From an uncultured Bacilli bacterium (GTDB lineage: Bacteria; Bacillota_I; Bacilli_A; RF39; UBA660), in NCBI GenBank assembly GCA_947630055.1, contig CANRGA010000005.1, forward strand, positions 1-52,388: DNA of 52,388 nucleotides, written 5' to 3'. Positions within the stretch are counted from its first letter, which is position 1. The number at the start of each line of letters is the position of its first letter. Below, piece by piece: positions 51,025 to 52,388 of the stretch. Below the pieces are notes generated by a model. The model worked only from the letters and a program-made list of their open reading frames with translations. It had not been told where the DNA came from and searched no databases. The translations under genes and the position numbers were made by a program.

Positions 51025-52278
51025 ATGTTAAAAACAATTTATACTAATTGTGCTGGTATTGACGTTCACAAAAAGATCATTGTTGTAACTATTGCTAAAA
51101 CTGATTCTAACAATGTTACTACTTATCAAACTAAATCTTTTTCTACTTTTACTGAAGAATTAGAATTATGTCGTGATTGGTTAGTTTCAAATGACACACT
51201 AGATATTTGTATGGAATCTACTGGTAAATATTGGATACCTGTATTTAATATTCTAGAAACTAGATGTAAGTGTGTCATTACTCATCCTAAATATGTTAGA
51301 AGTATTCCAGGTAAAAAGACTGATAAGAAAGATTCTAAATGGATTGCTGATATGTTTAAACATGGTCTTGTTGAACCTTCTTTTATGCCTCCATCTGATA
51401 TTAGACAATTAAGAGATTTAATGCGTTATAGAAATAAATTAGTTAATGTTCGTACATCAGAAAAAAATAGATTTCAAAATTCTCTTACTGTTTCTAATAT
51501 TCAAATTGCTAATGTTGTAACTGATGTGTTTGGCAAAACTTCTCAGTCTATTCTAAAATTAATGCTTAATAACCCTAACTTAACTTTAGATGATATTACA
51601 CCACTACTTAGAAAAAATTTGAAATCTACTCCAGAAGATATTTTAAAATCTATCAATGGTAATTTTGATGAATCTCAATCATCAAAAATGTCAGTTTGTT
51701 TAAAACATTATGATTCAATTAATGAATGTATTGATTTAATTGAACAACAAGTTTTAAAACTAACTGTTAAATATTCAACTGAAGTTAAGTTACTTATGTC
51801 AATCCCTGGCATTAACGAAACTTCAGCAATATTTATTATAGCAGAAATTGGTACAAATATGAATGCTTTTATTGATGATAAACATCTTTGTTCTTGGGCA
51901 GGACTTACTCCTAGATGTAAAGAATCTGCCGGTAAAAAACAGTCTGTTAGAATTATCAAAGCTGGACAATATATCAAGCCTTTACTTGTTGAGTGTGCCT
52001 TAAATGCAATTAAAGATAAATCTTGTCCTTATATTAAAGCAAGATATGAATCTTTAAAAAGACGTCGTGGTCACAAAAAAGCCATTATCGCCATTGCTAG
52101 ATTTCTTTTAACTTGTGCATTTCATATTTTAAATGATTCTATACCATTTGATAGTGATAGATTTGATGAATTGCTTAACAAAAAGATTAAAAAGCACAAC
52201 AATTCTATCAAAAACACCACTGATATGATTTCCTATTTAACTAAATTAGGATATAACATCACCTTGCAGAATAACTGA
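51025..52278 (+). CDS. IS110-family transposase (DEDD recombinase)
   Basis: A 417-residue recombinase. The N-terminal RuvC-like DEDD domain shows GIDVHKKIIVVTIA (Asp), CMESTGKYW (Glu) and KKTDKKDSKWIADMF (two Asp). The C-terminal Tnp domain shows LLMSIPGINETSAIFIIAEI and WAGLTPRCKESAGKKQ with the catalytic serine, then KAGQYIKPLLVECAL. All key residues are present, and the frame is intact, so it may be active. AAAGGAGATATTT precedes the ATG. Confidence 0.95.
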   Translation: MLKTIYTNCAGIDVHKKIIVVTIAKTDSNNVTTYQTKSFSTFTEELELCRDWLVSNDTLDICMESTGKYWIPVFNILETRCKCVITHPKYVRSIPGKKTDKKDSKWIADMFKHGLVEPSFMPPSDIRQLRDLMRYRNKLVNVRTSEKNRFQNSLTVSNIQIANVVTDVFGKTSQSILKLMLNNPNLTLDDITPLLRKNLKSTPEDILKSINGNFDESQSSKMSVCLKHYDSINECIDLIEQQVLKLTVKYSTEVKLLMSIPGINETSAIFIIAEIGTNMNAFIDDKHLCSWAGLTPRCKESAGKKQSVRIIKAGQYIKPLLVECALNAIKDKSCPYIKARYESLKRRRGHKKAIIAIARFLLTCAFHILNDSIPFDSDRFDELLNKKIKKHNNSIKNTTDMISYLTKLGYNITLQNN

Positions 52279-52303
52279 TAACAATTTACTATTTCAAAGA
52301 ACA
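52275..52303 (-). repeat. right inverted repeat of the IS110 element
   Basis: Reverse complement TGTTCTTTGAAATAGTAAA-TTGTTATCAG agrees with the left end apart from one base and a three-base gap. Confidence 0.85.
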
Positions 52304-52388
52304 TACGCAAACACGCTTTCTGTTTATTTTAGCGTCTTCATTGACGGTTTTTGTCGTGAACAAAATTTATGTTTTTATTTTCAACCTT
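52304..52388. other. right flank of the IS element, no gene seen
   Basis: This stretch has no open frame. Bases 52339-52365 resemble the reverse complement of 50720-50745 on the far side of the element (about 21 of 27 positions with one gap), so either the element extends further out than its inner repeats or it sits in a repeated host sequence. Confidence 0.4.

Larger units (their letters stand above)
50767..52303 (+). mobile_element. IS110-family insertion sequence with 29-32-bp inverted repeats
   Basis: The element is bounded by TGTTCTTTGA-(TAT)-AATAGTAAA-y-TGTTATCAG at 50767-50798 and the inverted copy at 52275-52303, matching at 28 of 29 positions with a three-base gap. It holds one transposase and a 226-base untranslated leader. 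Classic IS110 members lack inverted repeats, and the IS1111 subgroup has subterminal ones. The right repeat overlaps the transposase stop. Confidence 0.85.

Noticed and set aside
51708-51977. 89-codon frame antisense to the IS110 transposase
   Set aside because: It lies across the conserved Tnp domain and has no start signal; IS110 elements carry one transposase gene.
1-52388. CRISPR array or cas genes
   Set aside because: No regularly spaced direct repeats and no Cas-like proteins were found.
1-52388. Mollicutes code with TGA as Trp
   Set aside because: Conserved Trp positions use TGG, and genes such as the transposase end at TGA.

Overview
The window is A+T-rich Firmicutes/Bacilli-type DNA. 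Evidence for this: RNase HIII, MraZ, PASTA-domain penicillin-binding proteins, NPxTG wall-sorting tails, strong AGGAGG-type ribosome binding sites, TTGACA/TATAAT promoters and the standard genetic code (TGG for Trp, TGA as stop). It looks like a gut-type, uncultured low-GC Bacilli or Erysipelotrichia relative. That placement is inference; no 16S gene is present.

Layout. 1-2633: a GLUG-repeat surface protein whose reading frame is broken at a G8 tract, next to a divergent XRE regulator. 2621-7470: an operon of acyl-CoA ligase, PlsC, MurF and Ddl. 7489-9146: GtrA, a frameshifted DUF1848 gene and a small membrane protein. 9159-12101: a long Ala/Glu/Lys coiled-coil envelope protein, a KilA-N protein and a small orphan. 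12105-22996: mostly housekeeping genes (tRNA-Thr, NahK-like kinase, UvrC, thioredoxin, CvpA, RNase HIII, SleB-like hydrolase, DUF2207/LemA pair, GT8). 23088-41489: a division and cell-wall (dcw) cluster in the order mraZ-rsmH-ftsL-pbp / pbp-mraY-ftsW. It is split by about 10.4 kb carrying three NPxTG surface proteins, a 47-residue sorting-signal-like miniprotein, a giant MMPL protein and DUF1016 nuclease sequences. 41545-45958: rpmF, DUF177, deacetylase, dCMP deaminase and small unknowns. 46090-46426: a tRNA pair. 46450-50688: a six-gene operon with five lipoproteins. 50767-52303: an IS110-family element.

The main discovery is a set of four G8 tracts, the only runs of eight G or C that I find, each at a surface-protein gene. 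Three lie inside the 18-bp spacer between TTGACT and TATACT of near-identical promoters driving the NPxTG proteins, so a change in tract length changes promoter spacing. The fourth lies inside the 5' coding region of the GLUG protein: with eight Gs the ATG-initiated frame stops at once, and with nine it runs into a 703-residue membrane-anchored protein. Together they look like a slipped-strand phase-variation regulon using both transcriptional and translational switches.

A second theme is perfect or near-perfect palindromes inside coding sequences. In two diverged DUF1016 sequences the palindrome is centred on the same Val codon. A KilA-N gene carries a 32-bp perfect palindrome. The IS110-family element has unusually good terminal inverted repeats and a structured leader that is a candidate bridge RNA.
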